64,000 bases of DNA, taken from assembly GCA_021432605.1 (NCBI GenBank), contig MU271143.1:2241277-2305276 (forward strand), in the 5' to 3' direction. The notes under the pieces were generated by a model that searched no databases, was not told the DNA's origin, and worked only from the letters and a program-made list of their open reading frames with translations. Origin of the DNA: Coniochaeta sp. PMI_546. Taxonomy: Eukaryota; Ascomycota; Sordariomycetes; Coniochaetales; Coniochaetaceae. Below, piece after piece: positions 1 through 10,602 of the stretch. Positions within the stretch are counted from its first letter, which is position 1. The number at the start of each line of letters is the position of its first letter. The position numbers and the translations under genes are program-made.

Positions 1-190
1 ACATCCATTTCCAATCGTAAAGCTCAATGTAACCACTGACATGACACATAATCGTCGCGGAAGTAAATCGGCAGGAAAACGATCCACGTCTTCCACAGGG
101 TATCGTTGAAGTCAGTTCTAATCGTACCGCATCCAAATGCAGACATCCCTCGCCCTGTTTGTCTAGTGATGGCCTTTTGCTCCGCTAGTC

Positions 191-1681
191 TCATGTAACC
201 CTCTTACTCCGGCCTCTAGTCAGCTCTGGTTCCTCGTAGCGCGTCGTGGGTCTCGCTGGCTTAATGTAGGCCCCAAGCTTCTGTTTGATACTCGTCTGTC
301 TCCTCAGCGTCCTCGGCTGCTGAGCGGCATAGCTCCTCTCTCCGTGTGAAGACGCGATGTTGCGCGACGTGGTATATGAGCCATGATGCGCCGCCTCCGG
401 GCGGTAACCCTCGTCCAGCTCCGGGACAGAGTCGGACCCCGGCTCGAGCCTGCGTTCCGCGTCCCTACCGCCAGCTCCGAAACTCGGCGTCCAACTCGCG
501 CGCTTCCGGTGTCCGCGCTCCCCGGCGTTCGAGACACGGGCCGCGGGTTCCTCGGGCTGAAGCTTGGGCGCTTCCCCCTGCTGGCTGCTGCTCTTGCTGC
601 CAATTCCAGAGTCGAGGCCGCTCATCCTCCCTTCCCACCCCTTCCGCAGGGGACCCGACGCTTCGGCGACGACAGCACTGTCTGCTGTGTAAGTTGCCGA
701 ATTGCGAGGATGGTACTGGTTTGCCTCCGGCTCCGGCCGGGGATACTGCCGTAATGAAAGTGTCCGTAGCAGGTGTTCCCGGTGAGCGCGCTCCCGTTCC
801 TCTGCGCGCGCCACGAATAGTTCGTAATCACTAAATTGTTGAGCATCTTTCTCGGACCGCGCTCCCTCAATCCGGTCTTGCTCCGGCCTTTCGCGCACAT
901 GAGGAGGCAGAGAAGTCGTGTGATTTGATGAAGGAGACCCAGTATCGCTAATTGCAGCGTGGTTTTCGGGTTGCTGACGTGAGTCTCTAAAAGATGACAC
1001 GGGTTGCGGTGCGTCTATTTCTGGCACACGCTGCTCCACAAGTTCGTGGGCCGAGGTTGCCTGTACTGGCTCATTTTCATCGAGAGTTTCCAAAGCACGC
1101 TGCGAGATGTGCCGTGGGCCCGCAGGGTTGGGGAACTCATCCTCTGCGCCTTGGGCTGCGGTAGGTTCGGGTGGTTCCATTGCATATTGGGGAACCGCGC
1201 GGGGTTCGTCGTAGGACTGACGCTGCTGCTGTCTTGACATCGGTCTTGGTGTCACAGCTAAACGCGAGAAGTCGGCCGCCGCATGGGTTGGCACATAGGC
1301 AGTACGCGGTTTCTCCGGCCCGGGTGTTGGAGCCGGAGCGTCCTTAGCAAGTGTCCTGAACTTGTCGCGAATGCTTGTCCTTTTCTTCAGCATTGGTCCC
1401 GGCTGCTGGTGATAGGTCATAGGGGCGCCCATATCTGTTGCTGTCGGTGCGCGTGTCGCTTGGTGGCCCGTTCGTGGTGGTATCTGCGCTACAGGTGCCG
1501 AAGCTTGGGAGGTCGGCTCCAGAACCTCGGAAATTTTGCTTGGGATAAGGTCTTCCTCGTAAATTTTGTGTTTTTGCTCCTTCTTGCTTCTGGTCCGTTG
1601 CAGGAGGCGACCAAATAGTCCAGTTCCAATGTTTGTGGGCGGTGGGCGACTTTTAATACGAGGATCGCGGCTGGCAGCCAT
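191..1681 (-). CDS. Disordered basic/Ser-Pro-rich protein, function unknown
   Basis: Single-exon 496-residue frame opening with a true ATG at 1681 and ending in TGA at 191. I do not recognise the family. Nearly the whole protein looks intrinsically disordered: rich in Pro, Ser, Glu, Arg and Gln, with no membrane segment or signal peptide. The N-terminus is basic (a GLFGRLLQRTRSKKEQKHK stretch near residues 22-40). Two short basic motifs of the same form, KKRTSIRDKF near residue 99 and RRQTSIKQKL near residue 461, bracket the protein. They could be phosphorylatable R-x-x-S sites or membrane/14-3-3 binding motifs; that is inference. The C-terminus ends in RGRSKRVT. Length, codon bias and the ATG context support a real gene, probably cytoplasmic or cortical. 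Confidence 0.7.
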   Translation of the reverse strand: MAASRDPRIKSRPPPTNIGTGLFGRLLQRTRSKKEQKHKIYEEDLIPSKISEVLEPTSQASAPVAQIPPRTGHQATRAPTATDMGAPMTYHQQPGPMLKKRTSIRDKFRTLAKDAPAPTPGPEKPRTAYVPTHAAADFSRLAVTPRPMSRQQQRQSYDEPRAVPQYAMEPPEPTAAQGAEDEFPNPAGPRHISQRALETLDENEPVQATSAHELVEQRVPEIDAPQPVSSFRDSRQQPENHAAISDTGSPSSNHTTSLPPHVRERPEQDRIEGARSEKDAQQFSDYELFVARAEERERAHREHLLRTLSLRQYPRPEPEANQYHPRNSATYTADSAVVAEASGPLRKGWEGRMSGLDSGIGSKSSSQQGEAPKLQPEEPAARVSNAGERGHRKRASWTPSFGAGGRDAERRLEPGSDSVPELDEGYRPEAAHHGSYTTSRNIASSHGERSYAAQQPRTLRRQTSIKQKLGAYIKPARPTTRYEEPELTRGRSKRVT

Positions 1682-4600
1682 GTCGTTTTGTCAAGTCCCC
1701 TGCGGGTCGTGTTTCGTGACAGAGGCTGACAAGCAATGTGACGTATATTGTTTGTGGAGGATCCTGGGGTTTGTGGAGGTTGCTTTCAGGGCAGATGAAT
1801 GGCTTAGACATGGATTTTCCCGCACGATACAACCTTGCTGCAAAACGCCTATGATTCCGGTGAACCAATAAAGTGCCGCTTGTCGTCGTCTCAGCAGAGA
1901 AATTGAATATATGGGAGGAAGACCTGAAGCTATTGCCCAGCTGTGAAGGGGTTTGTGGTCACGTTTGAGTGCGGGCGGTATTATGGCTATGGATGCTGTA
2001 CTGCTGGGGCAGGATCTCCCTGTCAGCATGCCACTTCCATGCTAATTTGGGCAGTGACTTTGAGAAGCTGATGCTAGAAGCAACAGGGTGGCGGCTGTTG
2101 TCGAACACGAAAGATGTTGGTTGCAAGAGACTGGGTGTGGGACATGGATGTTTGTATGTTGCACACTTGAGGCAAGGGAGGCTTTGTTATTTGGCCTCAC
2201 TAAGCTGGTTTTCAAGAGCAAATTCCTCCAGATGGCCCGCTACCACATGTGGCAGTCCGTGATCTTTATGGTCATCTCATTCCGGCAATTCATCGACGAA
2301 TGGGGAGCTACACTTGGCGAGGTCATGGATGAGGGAGGTCAGCCGGCATGCGACAAAGGAGCCGGGTAGCGAGGGAGGCCCTGGGAGGAAGGGACAAGTC
2401 CTGGACAGGCATGGCATTTGACAGGTCAACCAGAAATTGCCATCCTCATCATGACTTAGTGTAGGGCGGTGCTGCAAAGTCGTACGTGTGAACAGCATAA
2501 AAAAAAAATAAGTCGACTTTGATGAGATCATGGGCCGTAGCCTAGATCACGACCAATCTGGTCATGGGATCCTGGTATATCCTCGATAGCTGGGTGTCTG
2601 GACCTGGAACGCGTCGAAATTCCCGAAGTTCCCAGCCCAATCCAGCGAAGTAGCTTAACCTGAAACGCTTGCTAGGGGAGGCATCTCGGCTCCGGGCGAA
2701 TCGCACAAAGCGGTACAGTTATGAACTAGCGGGATAACAGGGCGACCTCCACTACACGTGTAAGAGGCAATCGAACAACCAGGCCAAAGCTGGTCCAGTG
2801 CTTGCCAGTACGCAGTATGCCCCAAGTGCAAGGATAAGCAAGGAGAAAAAGGTCCAACAATTCCATGGATGAGGTTGGCGGAGGAGCGAGTCCAACACGC
2901 AAAGCTAACTCCGTGAAGCATCCGTGGCGAGCTAGTGACTTGATCAGACTCTTGAGGCTCCAAATTGGATCAGGCTCTCGGATAGATACTTCCAACCTGG
3001 CGGTGACAGGTAGCGATCTAGCGTGCCATCCTCGGACGCGTGACCGATCACCCTTGCGTTGCCAACCCGTTGCCGACGATCGCTGCACAACTTCTGCACG
3101 TCGCGGGCTGTGGCGCACCCTCCACTGCTGGGAACTCGGGTGCCATGACGAAATAGTGCGCTTGACGCGCAGCACCCAAGATATCAGGGATCAGGGAGGA
3201 AATGAATGTCCTCGACTTGGAAATGGCTGCTGCGCAACGCAACTGAGGCGTGCGACCTGTCATAACGTGGTCCTCCAAGCTTGCATGAGGCGGTCAGGTA
3301 ATGAGAGGTCAAGTTGGACATGTCTTTCGGCAGCTTTGTTACACAGTTGAAGCTTTTGATGGACGAGCGATTGTGCAGTGTACTGTGTTCTGTGGTAGGC
3401 CCTTCTTTGTGCGGGGCTCGCTTGCCTCGCTTGGGTCACTCTGCGGGGCTCGTACTCCCCTCGCTCACCAGGCCCTGCTGGGCCTGCGGGTTGAAAATCT
3501 CATGTCCATTCGGGTCGGGGAATTGAAGTTCTTTGGTGGGGTAACTGAGTACCGTAGAAGATACCTGGGGACCCACCTGCGGCAAGATGTCCTTACACGA
3601 ATTGTTGAACCTCAAGTTCTTCAGCGATGCGAGAGGGCTCACATCATAACAAATGGAGTGAGTGCTTCGCTTTCCAGTCGCATCTTCACTTGTTCAGAAA
3701 AGCTTTCGCATCGAGAGCCTTGTTTGCCCAAATCATCGAGTTGCAGAAGAAAGTGGCGCTCAGGGTGATGCAAATCACACACCCATCAGCTCATCGATAC
3801 TGCCCACGATTCGTCCATCCCATACAATGGCTTTCCGTAATATGCAACGACTGTCTAGATGTCGATCCGGTGGGATCCAAGCGTCAAATACCATCCTCAC
3901 ATTCCATCCTGTACGTGTAGTCGCCCTGTACTGCGCGTAAGAGCCAGATTGCGACTGGGTCGATGGGTTGCTTTGACACCGTGGATATCAAGAAAACACA
4001 CCCATCTCTGCCACGGCATGGTCCGCTGCTTTGCAAGTCTCGGTGCCACTGCGCTGTGGCGCATCAAAAAATCCAGGAGAGTCGAATACTGTCGAGCGAC
4101 GACGAGGGGCCCGATAGTCCAGTACTATGGTAACTCAGTCCAGTTTACGCTTTGAGGACCGGACTCCGGCTAAGCGTGCACATACGGGTTAGTGTGTCCA
4201 AACGCTAGGTTGAAAAAGTCTTCACGACACCAAATCGGTAAAGAATGCTCCATGATCTGAGGAATCGCTACAATGAGGTACAGTACACGGTCAAGGCTCG
4301 CCTGGCTCACCGCTTTTCGCTTTCTGCTTGGTTGAGGGTCGGCCTTGGTGTGGTGGACCTACACCTACACAGTGAGTACCTCATCGTCTGCAGTGCAAGT
4401 GACGGATGTGTACATAAGAAGCTAATCCGCGAAGTGACTGTCGAACCATCGACGTTTCTGGAAGCTCCAAAATCCAGAGCACCGGTCTCCAGTCCTCCAG
4501 TCCACGCGACTCAACGGCAACGACTTGCCGACGGCCGCATGAATTTGATGCCCGTTGTCTGTGACTTTCCCACCATGTGCGACGGATTCGCCCCATCGGT

Positions 4601-5529
4601 CAGTCCGCAGACTCGGGCGATTACATGGCTCTAGACCCCTCCAGGCATCGTAAAGGACGCATACCCAGTTTTAGCACAGAAGGCTTCGGGCTGGTGTCTC
4701 CATTCAGTAGCCGCATTACGGTTCGGCCTCATTTTGGGTATGATAGGAAGCAGGGTCAGAAGCCCATTGCAATTCCTTGCCAAGCCAAGCATTCTTGATT
4801 CCAAGCGAGTCGAGAGCCGGCGATGGCGGTGTTAGGTGCAGTAAGCTAGGGCCAGATATCGGAGCCATTACCGATGGATTGGTTGCGAGATTGAGCCAAC
4901 TGCCTCACAGCAGGCTGATATTACGAGGCCTCGCGCACGGAGCAAAATGACCAGTGGGCACGATGTCTGGATCTATCGAAGCTCACCATATCATTGTGTG
5001 CTTGAAAAGTGCCCCCCTACCAACTGAGCCTCCATTTCTTGCGTTCATCTACTCAAGTCTGACTACTACCACTCAGTGAATGATGGCAGGTTCTGGACCC
5101 TACAAGCAGAAGTGCCGACTGAGCCGGCAACGCGCGCGACGGTGCGTCAATAGACAATGTTAGAGTCTCTTGGCACGCTTCCAGCCGCCCACGTGTGGTC
5201 AACTCGCTGAGTGAAGTTGCGTCCTCATCAATCAGATTGATAAGGTCACTGCTCGAATCTCTGAAGGTGTCTTCAGATCGGAGCGTTGAAGCGCCGAATA
5301 AGGAGATACCGTTTGTTGCCACCATCCGCTGATGGAAAGACTGCTCCAGCGTCATGCAACATGTTGATATGCCGTTAGGGTCACAGAGCTATGCAAAGCA
5401 GAAAGATGAAGGGTACTTCAACACATCACAACCCGCGCCTATAAGTGAGTGAAGTGTAGTAGTGTATAGAGAAGAAGAGGTGCGATGTAACCCCATGTTT
5501 ACAACGAATATATTCACATTAGAAAGACT
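1682..5529. other. Gene-poor intergenic region
   Basis: About 3.8 kb with short frames on both strands, none of which shows a recognisable domain, a long run of biased codons or a convincing splice structure. Base composition is near that of the surroundings, so it does not look like a heavily RIP-mutated repeat. The first few hundred bases probably hold the promoter of the minus-strand gene ending at 1681. A poly-A run lies near 2500. A 100-codon minus-strand frame at 5053-5355 starts with ATG and has protein-like composition, but nothing else supports it. Confidence 0.55.
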
Positions 5530-5590
5530 CAGGCAGTGCAAGCTTATTTTCCCATCGCTAAACGTCACCAGGGCCTTTAGTGCACCATCA

Positions 5591-5644
5591 GGACACCCGG
5601 GATAGGCACATCCCAACGTGTGAGGGGCACATATTACTAGCCGT
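5591..5644 (+). repeat. Left arm of 54-bp inverted repeat
   Basis: Matches the complement of 6952-7005 at 52 of 54 positions. Starts GGACACCCGGGATAGGCA and ends CTAGCCGT. Part of the proposed TIR element. Confidence 0.8.
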
Positions 5645-5799
5645 ATTAGGCGGCGGCCGCCCACACCTGCCGCCTGGCAGGCCGGCCGACCGCCCTGTAG
5701 CGCCTTGGCGCGACTTTGCGATCATTTCCCGCAGCGTCTACCAGAGACTGCAAGAATATGTGCCCAGGCCGCGCAGGTCAATTGAGTACAATCAACCCT

Positions 5800-6060
5800 A
5801 GATTCCCATACGAAATAGCACCTTATTACATTTCGAATACTTCAATTACTTTCATCTTAATGTAACTAAACTCGATCAATAAGGTAGCTATTATCAATAT
5901 GAATCCCATATAATTATAACTACAGACCTTCGACTACGAGTTCGCGGTCGCGTTCCTTATCGCCGTTATCTACGCCGTCTTTGGTTCTACGCCTTATAAG
6001 CTTAATTACTCGATAGCGTCAGTTACTTTATATCTTCAATATCTACCGTTTTAAGCGGTG
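5800..6060. other. AT-rich patch inside the TIR element
   Basis: A stretch conspicuously richer in A and T than its surroundings, with many TA and TTA steps and no coding frame. It lies between the left inverted-repeat arm and a GC-rich segment. The abrupt shift could reflect repeat-induced point mutation of an older insertion or simply the composition of the element; a dinucleotide count would be needed to tell. Confidence 0.45.
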
Positions 6061-6398
6061 TCCGAGACACCACGCGACCGGCAACTCGAAGAAATGGAGG
6101 ACCTGGACGATACGGATGATATAAGGTAGGTACCTTATACCTAGAAGGCACAGATGGAAACGTGGATGCGGGAGATACGGGAGATGGCGCGGCGGCGGCA
6201 CTCAGGGCAGGCACGCCGGCGAGCTCTCCGAGGCAAAGCGCGGCGGCGGGCACTCCTTGGCAGGGTATCCTAGTACATACCACCGGCAAGACTACTGGGG
6301 CATGCCACTACTACCGTTATAACGCCTACAACACGCACAATTATCACCAGCCTCACTGGCGCTGGCGAGGTCAACGGCAGGCGTAATATAGTATCTCA

Positions 6399-6662
6399 GG
6401 AAGGCAAGAAGGCAGGAAGGCAGAAAGGCAGGAAGTTAGGAAGGCAGGAAAGCAGGAAGGTAGGAAGACAGGAAGGTAAGAAGGCAGGAAGGCAAGAAAG
6501 TAAGAAGGTAGGAAAGCAAGAAGGTAGGAAAGTAGGAAGGTAAGAAGGCAAGATGGCAAGATGGCAAGAAGGCAGGAAGGCAGGAAAGCAAGAAGGCAGG
6601 AAAGCAGGAAGGTAAGAAGGTAGGAAGGTAGGAAAGTAGGAAAACAGGAAAGCAAGAAGGCA
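6399..6662 (+). repeat. 8-bp polypurine satellite, 33 units
   Basis: Exactly 264 bases made of 33 consecutive 8-mers of the form RGAARGYA (commonest unit GGAAGGCA). Variation is almost entirely A/G at positions 1 and 5-6 and C/T at position 7, so the tract is nearly all purine on the plus strand with one pyrimidine per unit. Read on the minus strand it gives spurious open frames of Leu/Pro/Ser/Phe repeats that should not be annotated as protein. It lies inside the proposed TIR element. Confidence 0.9.
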
Positions 6663-6951
6663 GGCAAGCGCCGGGGCGCCGGCAGTAGGCGTGGCCTGCC
6701 TTACAGTTTACACTCAATTGAATATAATTCTGCCGTATTTGACCGCCTGAAATCGTCACTCTTTTGAAAACTCTACGGATTTGGAAGAATTGGCTCGATT
6801 GGAGCATCGCGATGGCTTCAACCGTACAATATTCTTACAATACGGTGGCAGGTCTGCGCAGATGGCCGCGTGCATACGCGAAGAAGTCACTTTACAGGTA
6901 ATTTTAGTGTGGGTGGACCTGCCAAAGTATGACAGCTGGCATCTTTCAGAA

Positions 6952-7005
6952 ACGGCTAGTAATATGTGCCCCTTACACGTTGGGATGTGCCTATCCCGCG
7001 TGTCC
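6952..7005 (-). repeat. Right arm of 54-bp inverted repeat
   Basis: Inverted copy of 5591-5644 with two mismatches. It lies 18 bases inside the right 12-base terminus at 7023-7034. Confidence 0.8.
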
Positions 7006-7254
7006 ACCATCAGGAGCTGATGTTGCACTGCCTGTCCCCTAGTGGATTAGCGATATGCTTGGTATGTAGACCAGAACCAGAAGTTCGAGCCTGGGGGCGG
7101 CGAGTGGCTCGTACTAGAGTTGCTCTTCAGCCGCATCATCTCCCCTCTTGGCACCCCTTGCCCTGTGGAAGGCTCCCGTCATTCAAGCTCTGCGATACGG
7201 TCGTGATCTTGACCAAAACTTCGAGTCCCTAATCAGCGGTATCTGCCGTACGAC

Positions 7255-10200
7255 ATGAAGAAACTCGTCGGTAAACTCCGAAAGGCTCGCAAGGACCCGT
7301 CGGCGGACGTTCCAGAGCCTCGACGTAAAGACGCGGTCCCGGACCCAAAGTTCATTGTGCTTAATCCACCCAGTCCGCTGCCTGCACCAGCTCCGTATCC
7401 GGTACCCAACAACAAGGGCCTGGTCCAGGACCTCAGCGCTCGACAGGAAGATGATATCGCAACATTCAGTGGCTTTGGGTCGTGGATGGGACTCTTTGAG
7501 CCTAATCCCGACTCTCAAGGAATTGTAGAAATTGCTGCACAACCATCTCACGTCCAGCCGCATGTCAGTGAAGTACTGTCTATGGAGGAGGGTAAGTCGA
7601 AGTTTTAGGTTCTGGCAACCCCTATTATAGCTTCCAGAAGTCTTATTAACTATTTAGGGTGGCCCTCCGAGTACATGATCAGGTTGACCTTGGACAACCT
7701 AAAGAAAGCAGGTAGCCAGCTTAGATACGCCGTGCTGGTGATTGGTCCCTGGTTCATGACTCTTGCGCAAGTGAACCGACTACTGGCAAAGCACGGCTAC
7801 CTGGAGACCCTATCTGCCAAGCATGGTTCTTGGGCAGCACAAAGCTGGAACGGCGACAAGGCCTTGCCGAGTACGTTGCAGATCCCCGTCATTGACGGTC
7901 CGTCTCGCTACGATGCCGCACCCGGGGAAGGACCACTGATGTGCAGAAGCGAGGAGTTTGGAGTCTTCATGCACAATCTTCGTCGACTACGGGTCCGTTG
8001 CCAGGACGGCAAGGTCATCGCTACCTCATTTCCCTCCGAGCTAGAGATCAACTTCAATCGAACGCTGCGCCTTCCAGAGGACGGCAACACTCATAATCAG
8101 GCGGTCCGTCTCGGGAAGATCTCTGTCAACAACATTGCCGGACTTTCCAAGAAGCTCGAAGCCTCGAAAAACCAGAGTCTTGTAGACATGGCACGCAAGG
8201 GCGGTGTTTTCTTCCCCCTTTACCAACGCGAAGCCATGTTCCTCTCTTTCAAGGCACGGCAGGAAGCATTTGCGGTTCGCGTCTTTGTCGGTGGTGTCAA
8301 TGCTGTCTCCGGACTGCCCTGGAACTCACCCCCGGGTTATAAGATTGCCTCACAGGACTACCTGTCTATTCCACCGCAACAGTTTCTCGATGGGGTTTGC
8401 GTCGGTAAGGACGTTGTGAGACAGTTTATTGCCATGCCTCTGGGATCGGGGTACTCGGTAGAGAAGCAGGTGACTGGAAAGGAGACCGTGGGTGGCATGC
8501 AACTCGAGATAATCCCTGGTAACAGGTGGACGTTACAGGTCCCGGCATCTCCTGACCTTCCTCAAGCAGGCCCTTACTTTCCTAGCCCTGACGAGAAACC
8601 GGGTCGTCTCGGTGTGCAGATGTTAGTTCTTGACGTCAATCGTGATCAGGTGGAATCAGGGTCGCAAAAAGACGGCACAGACGTCCCAGAGGACGAGCTG
8701 ATAGCGAAACACTGTCGACCCGTTTACCTGCGCCACCTCTACCAGTCGCAGGTCGAGTACCCGCATCCGGTATACGGTCAATCCTCCAAACCGACCGACT
8801 TCTATCCTGGGATGAATATCCGAATGACGGCAGTCTACATACTGAGTCTGACACTCCAGTACAGGTACTTTACCCCAAACCAGGATAGAATTGAGACGGT
8901 CGATTGGGCTCCATGGTGGACGCTTGAGAAGTGCTTCTCTGAGCACCAGCGACTTGGTTCCCAGGGGACCGCCAAGCCCCTCAGTGAGCTGGAACTTTAC
9001 CACCAAGGCAGGCGCTTATACACCGGGCCATTGACGTTGCAGGAACAAGGACTGAAGGATGGCGATGTGATCATGATCCAACAGCCGATGCCCATATCCG
9101 GTTATGAGCCGGCATATCGCTACGGAGATCAACGCTCGGATATGGATCCGTATCGACAATCTCAATATGAAGATCATACACAGGGCCAGACGCAGGGCTT
9201 CCACGCTCATGGGTCAGCGTCCCAGAACATACAGGCGTCCCAGAGACCACCAGGTTCCATCCCGAGTCCCGCATACGCGGTCCACAGCCAACCCTCACCT
9301 CAAGTATTCCACCATTCCTCTCTACCTCAGCAAAGCGCATATCCTCCGCGGCAGAGCCATGCTAGCGAGATATCTTCTCCTTCCTTAGGCTCCGGCAAAG
9401 AGTCGTACGTATTGCCATCCCGTCAATCTCCTCCAGGCGCGTCTGCTCCACCGGCGTCCATGTCCCCCCCTATGTCACCACCCATGTCCGCGAGGTATTC
9501 TGCACGCCCGGCTGCGGTCTCTCCTCCCACGAGCTCGTTAGCCTCAACTTATGATCAAGCGCAGCCACCCACTTGGCACGGCGCAGGTTATGGGCCACCG
9601 AGATCGTCAATATCTACTTCTGCTCCGGACTATCGTGGGGACACTGGCATATCTCCATCCAGTGTGTCCTCTGCGAGTCCAGCCCAATCTTTCCAGTACG
9701 CATCCACCCCGCAGTCATTCCCTACCGCTAGCCCTGCGACACCAAACACTCCGATAAGACCTCAGGCCAAGCCACAAGAGTAAGTTCGGCAGTTTTCATC
9801 CAGTCTTGACCTTGACGCTAACTCGATTATTGCACAGTCAAACCGGATGGGCGATGGGCATCGCCGCCGGTTCCAGGATCCGCCAGGCCATTCTCGCCGA
9901 CCCGTTCGCGCCCAGCGCGTGGTGCAAGGACCGGGCCGCCATCTTGAGCGTGCAGATCCTCAACTCTGTGGCATTTGAGTCCCTCACCGGCATGCTCGCG
10001 CCATTGTCACCCATCACACCGCAAATGTATCTCGAACAGGGCCTGCCGTTCCTCGCGTCGTACGAGGAGGGCGTGGCGACAGATGGGGCTGCCTATCTGT
10101 CTGGGATCAAGGGAGTGGGCGACATCGACGCCATGGGCGCTGCCATACACCTGGGTTCGAATGTGGCGGGTGCGAAGAATGTCGGGTGTACGTGCTGCGG

Positions 10201-10602
10201 GAAGATGCTTTGCGATTCAATGTGAGTACCAACCAACCTCATGCCCTGGCGAAGATCTACAATACACCTGAGTCGCTAATCGGCCCTCCGACACGCAGCC
10301 TTCGCCCTTGTAACCACGGCTTCTGCTCCACATGTATCAGAGAGTACATGACATACACATACAGCCCCGGTGCCCATTTCACAGTTTGCAGGATCTGTAG
10401 CACTCGGGCGGAGAAACTCATTGGCTTTTCTGCGCCCATGGCATTGCCCGGAGAGGATGTTGTTGACCTGAGCGATGCCAAGGTTATCACCACTGAGCCT
10501 TTTCAAGGGACATTGGGCTTTCAGAGTGTCTATGAGCTGAGTGCGGTGCCAGATGACCAAGGGGGGAAGGGATATCATCGGCCGTATGAGCTGCAAGCTT
10601 GA
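7255..10602 (+). CDS. Ubiquitin-like/RING-type large protein
   Basis: Four exons by frame-checked splicing: 7255-7591, 7658-9779, 9838-10221, 10299-10602, giving 1,048 residues. Residues 1-110 are a basic, Pro-rich leader. Residues about 115-420 form a conserved fungal domain of unknown function (QDYLSIPPQQFLDG and VVRQFIAMPLGSGYSVEKQV are its most distinctive stretches). Residues about 535-590 resemble a ubiquitin fold (LELYHQGRRLYTG, then GLKDGDVIMIQQ). A Pro/Ser/Gln-rich disordered region follows to about 820. The C-terminus has a RING-like zinc site: CTCCGKMLC, then CNHGFCSTC and CRIC, starting near residue 935 and interrupted by the last intron. This suggests an E3-ligase-type or ubiquitin-pathway scaffold, but the catalytic role is inferred. 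The start is uncertain: an in-frame stop at 7210 precedes the ATG, and an unseen upstream exon is possible. Confidence 0.8.

Larger units (their letters stand above)
5530..7034. mobile_element. Candidate non-autonomous TIR DNA element
   Basis: The two ends carry the same 12 bases in inverted orientation (CAGGCAGTGCAA at 5530-5541, its complement at 7023-7034). Further in, a 54-base segment at 5591-5644 is repeated in inverted orientation at 6952-7005 with only two mismatches. That is the layout of a 1.5-kb terminal-inverted-repeat element, and the CAGG... terminus is reminiscent of hAT-type ends (inference). No transposase frame is present, so it would be non-autonomous or decayed. I see no clear target-site duplication: the 8 bases outside each end differ. 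The interior holds an AT-rich patch (about 5800-6060), a GC-rich stretch, and a polypurine satellite. It could instead be two solo inverted repeats flanking unrelated DNA. Confidence 0.5.

Noticed and set aside
2865-3768. Plus-strand frames of about 155-160 codons
   Set aside because: Irregular composition, frequent rare residues and no recognisable motif; competing frames on the opposite strand are equally long.
5017-5030. tRNA A-box-like motif on the minus strand (GGCTCAGTTGGTAG)
   Set aside because: No pairing acceptor or anticodon stem and no good B box at the right distance. At most a decayed tRNA or SINE-like scrap.
5053-5355. 100-codon minus-strand frame with an ATG
   Set aside because: Protein-like composition but no domain, no splice partners and no neighbouring coding signal.
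6371-6807. Minus-strand open frames of Leu/Pro/Ser/Phe repeats
   Set aside because: They are translations of the 8-bp polypurine satellite. No stop arises because 8-mers without stop codons repeat in every frame; no start context or domain.
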